NCBI RefSeq assembly: GCF_002803845.1
Contig: NZ_CP024985.1
Location: 806,001 to 870,000, forward strand
Direction: 5' to 3'
DNA from: Streptomyces lavendulae subsp. lavendulae
GTDB taxonomy: Bacteria > Actinomycetota > Actinomycetes > Streptomycetales > Streptomycetaceae
Length of the DNA: 64,000 nt
Each line of letters starts with the position of its first letter. The first letter of the stretch is position 1. Position numbers and translations under genes: made by a program. The notes under the pieces are model-generated. The model was not told the origin of the DNA. It was given only the letters and a program-made list of their open reading frames with translations, and ran no database searches. Below are positions 17,494 through 26,473 of this stretch, piece after piece.

Positions 17494-18114
17494 ATGGCGA
17501 AGTATTTCGACGTGCACCCGGAGAATCCCCAGCGGCGCACCATCAGCGGCGTGGCCGACAGCATCCGTTCGGGGGCGCTCATCGCGTACCCGACGGACTC
17601 GTGTTTCGCGTTGGGGTGCCAACTCGGCAACCGCGACGGCCTCGCGCGGATCCGTGCGATCCGCGACCTCGACGACCGTCACCACTTCACCCTGGTGTGC
17701 CAGAACTTCGCCCAGCTGGGGCAGTTCGTACAGGTCGACAACGACGTCTTCCGCGCGATCAAGGCGGCGACCCCCGGCCCGTACACCTTCATCCTGAAGG
17801 CCACCTCGGAGGTGCCGCGCCAGCTGATGCACCCCAAGAAGAAGACGGTCGGCGTCCGGATCCCCGACCACCTGGTCACCCAGGCCCTCCTCGCCGAGCT
17901 GGGCGAGCCCCTGGTGTCCAGCACGCTGCTCCTGCCGGACGAGGAGGAGCCGCTGACGCAGGGCTGGGAGATCAAGGAGCGGCTCGACCACGTGGTGGAC
18001 GCCGTGCTCGACTCCGGGGACTGCGGGACCCGGCCGACCACGGTCATCGACTTCTCCGGCGGCGAGGCCGAAATCATTCGCCGCGGCGCGGGCGACACGG
18101 ACCGTTTCGAGTAG
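17494..18114 (+). CDS. YrdC/Sua5/YciO-type threonylcarbamoyl-AMP synthase family protein
   Basis: A 206-aa protein with the YrdC fold: ALIAYPTDSCFALGC near residue 30, then HHFTLVCQNF, PGPYTFILKAT, KKKTVGVRIPDH and PLVSSTLLLP. The family makes threonylcarbamoyl-AMP for tRNA t6A. The wording YPTDSCFALG and the short length are closer to the YciO subfamily than to canonical TsaC. The ATG at 17494 is preferred because conserved sequence starts there. A strong hairpin follows the stop. Confidence 0.85.
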   Translation: MAKYFDVHPENPQRRTISGVADSIRSGALIAYPTDSCFALGCQLGNRDGLARIRAIRDLDDRHHFTLVCQNFAQLGQFVQVDNDVFRAIKAATPGPYTFILKATSEVPRQLMHPKKKTVGVRIPDHLVTQALLAELGEPLVSSTLLLPDEEEPLTQGWEIKERLDHVVDAVLDSGDCGTRPTTVIDFSGGEAEIIRRGAGDTDRFE

Positions 18115-18142
18115 CAGCGCGGGACACCCCTTCTCACACGAG

Positions 18143-18174
18143 GGCGGATTCCGTTCCAGGAAACGGAATCCGCC
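18143..18174 (+). terminator. Perfect 13-bp hairpin after the YrdC gene
   Basis: Arms 18143-18155 and 18162-18174 are exactly complementary around a 6-nt loop, 28 bases after the stop codon. Confidence 0.8.
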
Positions 18175-18568
18175 ATCCCGGGCGACTGGATCCGGCCACT
18201 CAGAGGATCTCGCCCCATCCGGTTTCGATCCGCGGGTAATGCGCGCTCAATTCAGACTCCAGCGAGCCGCCCATCGGGGCTCGTTTACTCGTGAACAGCA
18301 TTGACGCTCCGACAGTAACTCCACGGGACGTCCGGGTGACGGAGAGGAGAAGGCGGGCCGGTACGCCGGAAATGTTGCGGTCGACGCCTCGACTTTCGCA
18401 AGATCCGTTATGTAGGGTTCCAGATATTCACCGCCCGACGGGGAGCGGCGAGCATCCTCAGGCTATGGTCCGGACTATTTCCGGAGTGTGTCCGGCACGG
18501 AAGCTCCGCAGACCACCGCACCCGTCACACCCGTCTGCGAAACACGTGACCCGACACGGGGGACCATC
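18175..18568 (+). other. Upstream region of the SARP regulator gene
   Basis: About 390 bases of visibly lower GC than the neighbours, with stretches such as TTCGCAAGATCCGTTATGTA (about 18395-18414) that could hold a sigma-70 type -10. Three TCCGG repeats (18468-18500) include two TCCGGA palindromes five bases apart. No TGTCAG repeat like that before the precursor gene was found here. No convincing coding sequence was seen. Confidence 0.35.
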
Positions 18569-20398
18569 ATGCGGTTCCAGCTATTGGGGCCCCTGAGTAT
18601 TGCGCACGGCCCCGAGACAGTGGTTCTCAAACCGTCCAAACCCACCAGTCTGCTCGCGGCGCTTCTCCTCCATCCCGGCGCCGTGGTTTCCACCGGCTAT
18701 CTCCTGCGCGCCGTTTGGGACGAGGAGCCTCCCGCCACCGCGCGGGCCGCTCTCCAGACGTGCGTACTGCGCCTGCGCAGGTTATTCGCGAAATACGGCA
18801 TATCCGCGACGACCATAGAGGCCGTACCGGGCGGGTACCGGATGCGCAACGACACCGAGACCCTGGACCTGGTCCTGTTCCGGTTGCTGACGGCGCAGGC
18901 CCGCGCCGCCGCCGGCACGGACGGGGAGCTGTACCGGCTGCGCGAGGCGCTCTCGCTCTGGCACGGCCAGCCTCTGGCCAACGTGGCCTCGCGGATGCTC
19001 CAGCGGGACGCGGTGCCCGCGCTCGAACAGGAGCGGCTGCGGGTGCTGGAGCGGATCTGCGACCTCGAACTCGCCGCCGGGAACTGCCATCAGGTACTGG
19101 TCGACCTCTACGAGAGCGCCCGCCGGCATCCGGTGCGCGAGCGGTTCACCGAGCAGCTGATCGAAGCCCTCTACCGCACCGGCCGCCAGGCCGAGGCGCT
19201 GGCCGAGTACCGCACGGTGCGCGACCGGCTGCGCGAGGAGCTCGGCGTGGACCCGGGACCGGGACTGCGGCGCCTGGAGCTCGCGATCCTGCGCGCCGAG
19301 GAGCTGGGACCCGCCGTCCGCGGCGAGGGGACCACCGAACTCCCCTCCCGGCAGGAGCCGTCGGCCGTCACCGGCCCCGTCCCGCCCGGGGGCTCCGGCC
19401 CGGGCCCGGACTCCGGTTCGGGCGCCGCGCATCCCGGCCGCACGGGCGCCCCGGCCGGCGGCGTGGCACCGGTCGGCGGCATCGCACCGGTGCGCGGCTT
19501 CGCCGGGCGCGAGGCGGACCTGCGGGCGATGGCCCTGCGGCTCACCGACGCGGACGGGCCCCGGCTCGTGGTCGTCTCCGGAGCGCCCGGCATCGGCAAG
19601 TCGGCGCTGGCGCGGCAGAGCGCGTACGAGGTCCGGGACGCCTTTCCCGGCGGGGTTTGCGTCGTCGACCTGGCCCGCCCGGACGGCAGTGCCCTCGACG
19701 TGGAGGAGGCCCGCGAGCTGCTGCCCGGGCCGGACGGCGGCGGACGGCGGCTGCTGCTCCTGGACAACGCGGCCGGCGCCGGACAGGTGCTCCCGCTGCT
19801 GTCCGCGACGGGCGACGCCTCGGTGCTGGTGACCAGCCGGCGCGGGCTCGCCGCGGTCGTCGCCACCCACGGCGGGGCCGTCCACCGGCTCGACGTGCTC
19901 GGGCCGGGCGAGGCCCACCGGCTGCTCGCCGGACTGGTCGGGGCCGAGCGGATCGGCGCCGAGGAGGCCGCGGTGCGGGAACTGGCCGCGGTGTGCGGGC
20001 ACTTCCCGCTCGCGCTGAGGATCGCCGCCGGACGGCTGCTGACCCGGCCGGGCCAGTCGGTCGCGGACTGCGCGGCCTGGCTCGCGGAGGATCCGCCCGC
20101 CCGGCTGGCGCTCGCCGAGGACCCCCGGATGTCGGTGCCGGAGGTGTTCGGGCAGGCAGTGAGCGTGCTCCCGCCCCCGTTGCGCGAAACGTTTCTGCGG
20201 GTGGGCTCGCTCGATCCCGCCGAGGGGCTGTGCGCGGCCGGGAGCGAAACCGTCCTCGAACAGCTCGTGGAGGCCGGGATGCTGGAGGACGGACCCCCCG
20301 GCCAGCCGTACCGGATCCACGCCTTCCTCCGGGTCTACGCGCGGTGGCTGGCCCGGGACGGCGAGGTCGCGGCGGCGAAGACGTCCCTCACGCGCTGA
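18569..20398 (+). CDS. SARP-family transcriptional activator with NB-ARC domain
   Basis: A 609-aa AfsR-like regulator. Residues 1-95 form the OmpR-type winged helix (RFQLLGPLSI, AALQTCVLRLRRLFAKYG, GGYRM). Residues about 100-245 are the BTAD domain (AEYRTVRDRLREELGVDPGPGLRRLE). Residues about 310-600 are an NB-ARC ATPase with Walker A GAPGIGKSALA and a Walker-B-like LLLLDNAAG. There are no C-terminal TPRs, so it is shorter than full AfsR. Codon 72 (18782-18784) is TTA, implying bldA-dependent translation. It heads the RiPP cluster and is the obvious pathway activator, acting through direct repeats. Confidence 0.92.
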   Translation: MRFQLLGPLSIAHGPETVVLKPSKPTSLLAALLLHPGAVVSTGYLLRAVWDEEPPATARAALQTCVLRLRRLFAKYGISATTIEAVPGGYRMRNDTETLDLVLFRLLTAQARAAAGTDGELYRLREALSLWHGQPLANVASRMLQRDAVPALEQERLRVLERICDLELAAGNCHQVLVDLYESARRHPVRERFTEQLIEALYRTGRQAEALAEYRTVRDRLREELGVDPGPGLRRLELAILRAEELGPAVRGEGTTELPSRQEPSAVTGPVPPGGSGPGPDSGSGAAHPGRTGAPAGGVAPVGGIAPVRGFAGREADLRAMALRLTDADGPRLVVVSGAPGIGKSALARQSAYEVRDAFPGGVCVVDLARPDGSALDVEEARELLPGPDGGGRRLLLLDNAAGAGQVLPLLSATGDASVLVTSRRGLAAVVATHGGAVHRLDVLGPGEAHRLLAGLVGAERIGAEEAAVRELAAVCGHFPLALRIAAGRLLTRPGQSVADCAAWLAEDPPARLALAEDPRMSVPEVFGQAVSVLPPPLRETFLRVGSLDPAEGLCAAGSETVLEQLVEAGMLEDGPPGQPYRIHAFLRVYARWLARDGEVAAAKTSLTR

Positions 20399-20423
20399 TC
20401 CACCGCACCGGGCGGGCCGGCGC

Positions 20424-20470
20424 TCCGTCCCGTCCCGTCCGTCCCGTCCGTCCCGTCCGTCCCGTCCGCC
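20424..20470 (+). repeat. C-rich 9-bp tandem repeat in the SARP-RiPP operon gap
   Basis: The 303-base gap 20399-20701 is extremely C-rich on this strand. At 20424-20470 it contains about five copies of a TCCCGTCCG-type unit, and degenerate CCCGTCC strings continue to about 20530. No gene was recognised in it; the ribosome site GCAGAGGTG lies just before the next start. Confidence 0.6.
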
Positions 20471-20701
20471 TCGCCGCGCCCGTCCCGTCCTATCCGCCCC
20501 GTCTGCCTCGCCGCGCCCGCCCCGTCCGCCCACCCCCGCGCACGCGCGCCCTCCCGTACGGCCACCCGACCACCCGCGACCCGCACCTCCCCGGCCCCGT
20601 CCGCCCCGGCGGCGGGCGCCGGGCGCACACCCCCCACGGTTCGCTCCGGCATTTCCCACCTCACGTCTCCGACCCCACCAGACCGCAAGCAGAGGTGTTC
20701 C

Positions 20702-22897
20702 ATGTCCCAAGCCAGCTTCGACGACGTCGCCGCCACCCGGCCCCGGATCCGCCGGGACGTGCTCTTCACCGAGACCCCGGACGGCGTGCTGTTCCACAAC
20801 TCCGACGGCGGGTTCCGCCTCACCGCCCGCGCGGCGTACCGCTTCGCGACGCTGATCGTCCCCCACCTGACCGGCGAGCACTCCGTGTCCGAGCTCTGTC
20901 AGGGGCTGGGCGCACCCCAGCGCGCGATGGTCGGCGAACTCGTCAGAACCCTGTACGAGCGGGACTTCGCCCGTCCCGTGGCCGGGCCGCAGTCCCCTCC
21001 CCCGGCCGCGGTCCCCGAACCCGACGTCGCCCGGCGGTACGCGCCGCAGATCGCCTACGCCGACCACTACGCCGACGACGCCGAGGCCCGCTTCCTGCGC
21101 TTCCGCGGCACCCGGGTGGCCGTCCTCGGCGAGGACGCCGTCGCCCGCTGGTGCGCGACCGCCCTGGTGCGCAACGGCTGCGCGGCCGTGGCGCTGCTGC
21201 CGGGGCCGGCGGTGGCCGAGGTGGAGGCCGAGGCCGCGGAGGCGGTCGCGGACGGCTGCCCGGTGGAGGTCCGCACGCTGCCCTCCCTCCCTTCGACGTG
21301 GGAGGAACTGGCGGACTACGACTTCGTGGTGGTGACCGGCGGGACCGACGCCCCCGCCCGGCTGCTCCCGCTGCTGCGCGCCGGTATACCCGAGGGCCGC
21401 TCGCTGCTGCCCGCCTGGACGTACGGCGGCGACGCGGTCGTCGGCCCCCTGATGACGCACGCCGCCGTCGGCTGCTGGTCCTGCGCGGCGCTGCGGCTGG
21501 GCGCGGCGCGCGGGGGCGCGGGCGCGGCCGAGCTGTGGAGCGCGCTGGCGCTGCCGGGGTGCCCCCCGGCCGCGGGGCCGGTGCCGGGGCGGCCGCTGGC
21601 CGCGATGCTCGGCAACCTGCTGGGGTACGAGGTGTTCCGCGCGACCTCGGGAACCCTGCCGGCCGAGACCGCCGGACGGCTGCTCGTCCAGGACATGGCC
21701 TCGCTGGACGTGACGGCCGAGCCGCTGTTCCCGCACCCGCGCTGCCCGTTGTGCGCGCAGGAGGACCCCGCCGCGCCGTCCGTGGACCTGGCCGCCGCCG
21801 GCCGCTCGGGCACGCCCGCGCTGCCCACGCTGGAGACCGCCCGGGAGGCGGAGGAGCTCGTCGAGGAACTGAACCGGCGTTCGACGGTGGTGCGGCCGTA
21901 CGCGGGGGTGTTCACCCGGTACGCGGACGAGGGGCTGACGCAGATCCCGCTCAAGCTGGGCGTGGTCGAGCTGGGCATCGGGCACGCCGGGCCGCGCGCG
22001 GTGACCGCCTTCGACATCCACCACGTGGCCGGGGCCCGGATGCGGGCGCTGGACGCGGCGGCGCTGGTGTACGCGGAACACGTGGTCCCGGCGCGCGGGC
22101 TGACCGCGGGCGGCTGGGGCGACGCGGTGACGGCGGCCCGGCTGACGACGGCCTCCGGGATACCGGGCGAGGTGTCCGCGTACCAGCGGGCGGTGTCCCT
22201 GCTGACGAAGGAGCCGGCGCTGGTCCCGGCGGGAGCGGTGCGGCCGTTCGGCCCGCACAACGCCGACCGGCTCTTCGAGCGCACCCGTGCCGGGGCGGGG
22301 GCCGGCCCCTCCCCCGCCGACGCGGCCGCCGCGGGCCTGCTGTCGGTGCTCGGGCACGCCGCGCTGCTGCGGGCCGTGCGGGGCGCCGCGGCGGTCCCGG
22401 TGGCGCTGCCGGATCCGCAGGAGGGGGAGGACGCCGAACTCGTCTTCCTCGTGCGGTCGGCGGAGCGGCTCGGGCTGGAGCCGGAGCTGCTGGACCTGGG
22501 CGAGGGTGCCCGCAGCGGGGTCGAGGTACTGCTGGCCCGGTCCGGGGAGCACTGGGCGCTGGGCGAGGGCCTGGACCGGCGTACGGCCGCGGTCGCGGCC
22601 CTGCGGGAGCTGCTGGGCGCGGTCCAGTACGCCGCCGATCCGGCGGCCGGGGGCCGGGCCGACACCGGCGATCCGCTGCTGCGGGACCTGGACCCGCGGG
22701 CGCTGACGGTCTCGGATGCGGCCGCCGTGGCGACGGCGGCCCCGGGGACCTCGTGGGAGGCGGTGCTGGAGCGGCTGGGCGCCGAAGGGCGGGACGCGTA
22801 CGTGGTGGCGACCGGGGCGCCGGAGCTGGCGGACACCGGGATCCACACCGTGCGGGTGCTGCTCACGGCGGAGCGGGAGCCCGGCGATGACGCGTGA
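20702..22897 (+). CDS. TOMM leader-peptide-binding (F-type/ocin-ThiF-like) cyclodehydratase component
   Basis: A 731-aa protein that should bind the precursor leader and present it to the YcaO enzymes. Residues about 10-95 look like a winged-helix RiPP recognition element (PRIRRDVLF to LVRTLYERDF). Residues about 130-370 are E1/ThiF-like (FRGTRVAVLGEDAVARW) with two CxxC pairs, GCWSCAALR and RCPLCAQ, likely binding zinc. The C-terminal half has degenerate YcaO-like phrases (AAVAALRELLGA, GIHTVRVLL) but lacks the SNGxA..ExxERDA ATP-binding signature, so it is probably non-catalytic. It overlaps the next gene by 11 bases. Confidence 0.85.
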   Translation: MSQASFDDVAATRPRIRRDVLFTETPDGVLFHNSDGGFRLTARAAYRFATLIVPHLTGEHSVSELCQGLGAPQRAMVGELVRTLYERDFARPVAGPQSPPPAAVPEPDVARRYAPQIAYADHYADDAEARFLRFRGTRVAVLGEDAVARWCATALVRNGCAAVALLPGPAVAEVEAEAAEAVADGCPVEVRTLPSLPSTWEELADYDFVVVTGGTDAPARLLPLLRAGIPEGRSLLPAWTYGGDAVVGPLMTHAAVGCWSCAALRLGAARGGAGAAELWSALALPGCPPAAGPVPGRPLAAMLGNLLGYEVFRATSGTLPAETAGRLLVQDMASLDVTAEPLFPHPRCPLCAQEDPAAPSVDLAAAGRSGTPALPTLETAREAEELVEELNRRSTVVRPYAGVFTRYADEGLTQIPLKLGVVELGIGHAGPRAVTAFDIHHVAGARMRALDAAALVYAEHVVPARGLTAGGWGDAVTAARLTTASGIPGEVSAYQRAVSLLTKEPALVPAGAVRPFGPHNADRLFERTRAGAGAGPSPADAAAAGLLSVLGHAALLRAVRGAAAVPVALPDPQEGEDAELVFLVRSAERLGLEPELLDLGEGARSGVEVLLARSGEHWALGEGLDRRTAAVAALRELLGAVQYAADPAAGGRADTGDPLLRDLDPRALTVSDAAAVATAAPGTSWEAVLERLGAEGRDAYVVATGAPELADTGIHTVRVLLTAEREPGDDA

Positions 22898-24815
22898 CGC
22901 CCCCGCCCGCCGGGTGACGGCCGCCGCCACGGTCGCCGAGGGGCTCGGCCGGGAGGCCGCCGAACGGTTCACGGCCCTGCTGGAGCGCGCCCTGACGGCC
23001 CTGGACGGTCCGTCCGTGGCCCTGACGGCCCTCGGCCTGCGCGACGCCTTCCACGCCCCGGCCCCGGCGGCGCCCGGCGGGGCCGGGGTGCCGGTGGGCC
23101 TCTACGGACACCAGGCCGTCGTCGGGCCCGTGCCCCTGGCGGGGCCGGGGTGCGCGCGGTGCCTGGAGCGGCGCTGGCAGGCCGTCCGGTCCGTCGCGCT
23201 GCGGGACGCGCTGGAGCTGGGGACGGGGACCCGGGCGGTCGGCGGGTGGCCGTACGCGCTCCCCTTCGCCGCCGACACCCTGGCCGCGCTGGTGGTCTCG
23301 GCCGCCGGGGCCGGTCCGGCGGCGGGCCCGTTCCCCGAGGTGCGGTCGCTGGACCTGCGCACCGGCACGGTCCGGCGCTACCCGCTGGTGCCCGATCCCG
23401 AGTGCCCGGTCTGCGCCACGCCCGTCGTGGACGGACCGGCTCCGCTGGACCTGGCGCCCGCGCCCAAGTACCGGCCGGGGGCCTTCCGCACCCGGCCCGT
23501 GGAGGCGTACGCCATCGAGGTGGCGGCCTTCGCCAATCCGCTGTGCGGGGCGCTGGGGCCCTCCCTGGTGCAGGACGTGTCCTCGACGTCCACCTCGGCC
23601 ACCATCGGCTGCTTCTCGATGCGTTCGGGGGAATACCTGCGCGAGACCTTCTGGGGCGGGCACACCGACACCTTCGACCGCAGCGCGCGCGTCGGGGTGC
23701 TGGAGGGGCTGGAGCGGTACGCGGGGATGCGCGCCCGCGCGCGTACGACCAGCGTCACGGGCTCGCTCCGCTCGTTCGGCTCCGGGGCCGTGGACCCGCG
23801 GGAGGTCGGGCTGTACGGGGAGCGGTTCCACCGGGACAACCCCCGGGTGCGGCCCTTCGACCCGGACCGGGAGATCCCCTGGGTGTGGGGCTGGTCCCTG
23901 CGCGACCGCGAGCCGCGGCTGGTGCCCGAGGTCCTGACGTACTACCACGCGCCCGGACTGGAGAACCGGTTCGTCCAGGAGAGCTCGAACGGCTGCGCCT
24001 CCGGCGGGAGCCTGGCCGAGGCCTGCTACTTCGGGCTGATGGAGGTCGTGGAGCGGGACGCCTTCCTGCTCGCCTGGTACGGGCGCCAGCCGCTGCCGGA
24101 GATCGATCCGGCGACCAGCTCCCGGGCCTCCACCCGGGCGATGGTGGACCGGCTGGCCCTGTACGGGTACCGGGCGCGGTTCTTCGACACCCGGATCAGC
24201 TTCCCGATCCCGGTGGTGACGGCCGTCGCGGAGCGCTTCGACGGCGGCACGGGCCGGATGTGCTTCGGGGCGGGGGCCGGGCTGGACCCGGAGTCCGCGC
24301 TGGACTCGGCACTGTGCGAGATCGCCACGGACGCGGTGAACCTGCCCGGCCGCACCGAGCGGGACGCCGATCGGCTGCGGGCGATGGCGGCCGACTTCGA
24401 CCTGGTCACCGCCCTGCACGACCACCCGCTGGTGTACGGGGTGCCGGAGATGGGACGGCACGCCGACTTCCTGCTGCGCGCGCCCTCCCCCGGGCCGCTG
24501 CGTCCGGTGTCGGCGCTGCTGGGCCCCGAGGGGGTGGCGGACGACGTCCGCGAGGACCTGGCGCGGTGCGTCGACGCCGTCGCCGCCCGCGGGTTCGACG
24601 TGGTGGTCGTCGACCAGACGATGCCCGAGCAGCGGGCGCTGGGCCTGCACACCGTGAGCGTGCTGGTACCCGGGCTGCTGCCGATCGACTTCGGCTGGTC
24701 CCGGCAGCGCGCCCTGGGCATGCCGCGGCTGCGGACCGCCCTGCGCGCGGCCGGACTGCGCGAGCGGGACCTGGAGGACTCCGACCTCAACCCGGCCCCG
24801 CACCCCTTCCCCTGA
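22887..24815 (+). CDS. YcaO cyclodehydratase 1
   Basis: A 642-aa enzyme that uses ATP to convert Cys, Ser or Thr of the precursor to azolines. Residues 1-200 resemble a reduced E1 domain retaining two CxxC pairs (GCARCLERRW and ECPVCAT). Residues about 210-640 are YcaO: LEGLERYAG, SNGCASGGSLAEAC and MEVVERDAF supply the ATP/Mg residues. The C-terminus ends PAPHPFP, a Pro-rich tail as in active azoline-forming YcaOs. The start ATG overlaps the upstream gene. A second YcaO lies at 33310, and the two may divide residues or positions between them. Confidence 0.93.
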   Translation: MTRDAPARRVTAAATVAEGLGREAAERFTALLERALTALDGPSVALTALGLRDAFHAPAPAAPGGAGVPVGLYGHQAVVGPVPLAGPGCARCLERRWQAVRSVALRDALELGTGTRAVGGWPYALPFAADTLAALVVSAAGAGPAAGPFPEVRSLDLRTGTVRRYPLVPDPECPVCATPVVDGPAPLDLAPAPKYRPGAFRTRPVEAYAIEVAAFANPLCGALGPSLVQDVSSTSTSATIGCFSMRSGEYLRETFWGGHTDTFDRSARVGVLEGLERYAGMRARARTTSVTGSLRSFGSGAVDPREVGLYGERFHRDNPRVRPFDPDREIPWVWGWSLRDREPRLVPEVLTYYHAPGLENRFVQESSNGCASGGSLAEACYFGLMEVVERDAFLLAWYGRQPLPEIDPATSSRASTRAMVDRLALYGYRARFFDTRISFPIPVVTAVAERFDGGTGRMCFGAGAGLDPESALDSALCEIATDAVNLPGRTERDADRLRAMAADFDLVTALHDHPLVYGVPEMGRHADFLLRAPSPGPLRPVSALLGPEGVADDVREDLARCVDAVAARGFDVVVVDQTMPEQRALGLHTVSVLVPGLLPIDFGWSRQRALGMPRLRTALRAAGLRERDLEDSDLNPAPHPFP

Positions 24816-24863
24816 CCCGGCCGCCGGCACGCTCCGGCACGACCGACCGACCGAGGAGGACCC

Positions 24864-26432
24864 GTGGGCTACGCCCATGACTACGCCAGCGCCATCATGT
24901 ACCGGGGCCGGATCCCCATGGAGCCCGTGGACTTCGTGCCCGACTGGGCCGACCGCCCCCGCAAGGCCAAGTTCTACCCGGACGCGGAGACCCTGCCGCT
25001 GCCGGATCCGGCGGGCGGGCCGCGGCCCGCGGCGGGGTTCACCCTGCCGCTGCTCTCCGGGATGCTCCAGGACTCGTACGGGCTGACCGGCCGGCGCCTG
25101 GGGGTGCAGGCCAACACCGACCTGGCGGCGCTCCCCCACTACACGCAGGCCAACTGGTCCCGGGGCACGGCCTCCGGCGGCGGGCTCTATCCCGTCGGCG
25201 TGTACTGGGCCGCCGGGGCGGGCGGGCCACTCGCCCCGGGGGTGTACCACTACGCCCCGCACCAGCACGGGCTGCGCCGGCTGCTGACCGGCGACGTGAC
25301 CGGTGAGGTGCGCGCGGCGCTCGGGGCGGGCCCGGACGGCTGCACCCAGTACCTGGTGCTGGGCGTCAAGTACTGGCAGAACTCCTTCAAGTACAACAGC
25401 TTCTCCTTCCACGCGGTGAGCATGGACGTGGGCGCGCTGATCCAGACCTGGCGGCTGTGGGCCCGGGCGTACGGGCTGCGGATCGCGCCCGCGCTGTGGT
25501 TCGACGAGGAGCGGCTGGCCCGGCTGCTCGGCGTGGTCCCCGAGGAGGAGGGGATCTTCGCGGTGCTCCCGCTGGAGTGGGAGGGCGACGGCTCCCGGAC
25601 GCTCGCCGCACCCCCCGCCGCGCCCTCCACGGCGCCCCTCGCGGCACCGCCCGCCGTCCGGCTCCGGGACAGCGAGCGCTCCCGCACCGTGCTCGGCTTC
25701 GAGACGCTGCACCGGATCCACGCCGCCACCCTGGGCCGGGCGGACGAACGTCCGGCTCCCGGCGCGCTGGACGCGGCCGCCGCGTACCCGCCCCGGGGGG
25801 GTCAGGGGATCCCGCTGCCCCCGCCGGACGTCGCCCCGCTGGAGCCCGCGGCGGCGCTGCGGGCACGGCGCAGCAGCTTCGGCCGGTTCGACGCCGGCCG
25901 GCCGGTGACGCCGGGGCAGCTGGCGGCCGCGCTGGCCGACTGCGCCGCCACCCGGGTGGGCAGCGAGGCGGAACGGCCCGAAGGGCCGCCGCTCACCTCC
26001 CTGTACGCCTTCGTCAACCACGTCGAGGGGATCGCGCCGGGCAGTTACGCCTACGACCCGGCGGCCCACGCGCTGCGCCTGGTGGTGGCGGGGCCGCCCG
26101 GCTCCTTCCTCCAGGAGAACTACTTCCTGTCCAACTACAACCTGGAGCAGGCGGCGGCCGTGCTCGTGCCGACCGTACGGACCACCGCGGTCCTCGACGC
26201 GGTCGGCGACCGCGGCTACCGCCTCGTCGGCGCGGCCGTCGGCGCCGTCGCGCAGACCTTCTACGCCACCGCCGCCGCCCACGGGCTCGGCGCGGGCGTG
26301 GCGCTCGGCTTCGACAACGTCTCGTACGCCGAGCGGCTGGGGCTGGAGGACACCGACGAGGCGCCGCTGCTGATCATGCTGCTCGGTCACGAGCGGCCGC
26401 GGCCCGCCGACTTCCGCCACGAGATCGCCTGA
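24864..26432 (+). CDS. SagB-type FMN azoline dehydrogenase
   Basis: A 522-aa tandem nitroreductase-fold protein, expected to oxidise thiazolines and oxazolines to thiazoles and oxazoles. The N-terminal half carries the SagB motif RGTASGGGLYPVGVYW and the region NSFKYNSFSFHAVSMDVGAL. The C-terminal half restarts with ALRARRSSFGRF, the FMN-contact Arg motif, and ends with a second nitroreductase core (NYNLEQAAAV, YRLVGAAVGA). It sits 48 bases after YcaO 1 with a GAGGAGGACC site. The double domain, rather than a single one, is common in thiopeptide-type clusters. Confidence 0.92.
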   Translation: MGYAHDYASAIMYRGRIPMEPVDFVPDWADRPRKAKFYPDAETLPLPDPAGGPRPAAGFTLPLLSGMLQDSYGLTGRRLGVQANTDLAALPHYTQANWSRGTASGGGLYPVGVYWAAGAGGPLAPGVYHYAPHQHGLRRLLTGDVTGEVRAALGAGPDGCTQYLVLGVKYWQNSFKYNSFSFHAVSMDVGALIQTWRLWARAYGLRIAPALWFDEERLARLLGVVPEEEGIFAVLPLEWEGDGSRTLAAPPAAPSTAPLAAPPAVRLRDSERSRTVLGFETLHRIHAATLGRADERPAPGALDAAAAYPPRGGQGIPLPPPDVAPLEPAAALRARRSSFGRFDAGRPVTPGQLAAALADCAATRVGSEAERPEGPPLTSLYAFVNHVEGIAPGSYAYDPAAHALRLVVAGPPGSFLQENYFLSNYNLEQAAAVLVPTVRTTAVLDAVGDRGYRLVGAAVGAVAQTFYATAAAHGLGAGVALGFDNVSYAERLGLEDTDEAPLLIMLLGHERPRPADFRHEIA

Positions 26433-26473
26433 CCGGACGCGAAGTGCCCACCGAGAGAAGCGGAACGATCAGG

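Noticed and set aside
18291..18596. 101-codon open frame upstream of the SARP gene
   Set aside because: No ribosome site, no domain, and it runs into the SARP start in another frame.
18782..22972. 1396-codon minus-strand open frame over the RiPP operon
   Set aside because: It is antisense to the SARP and leader-binding genes, which have strong domain matches.
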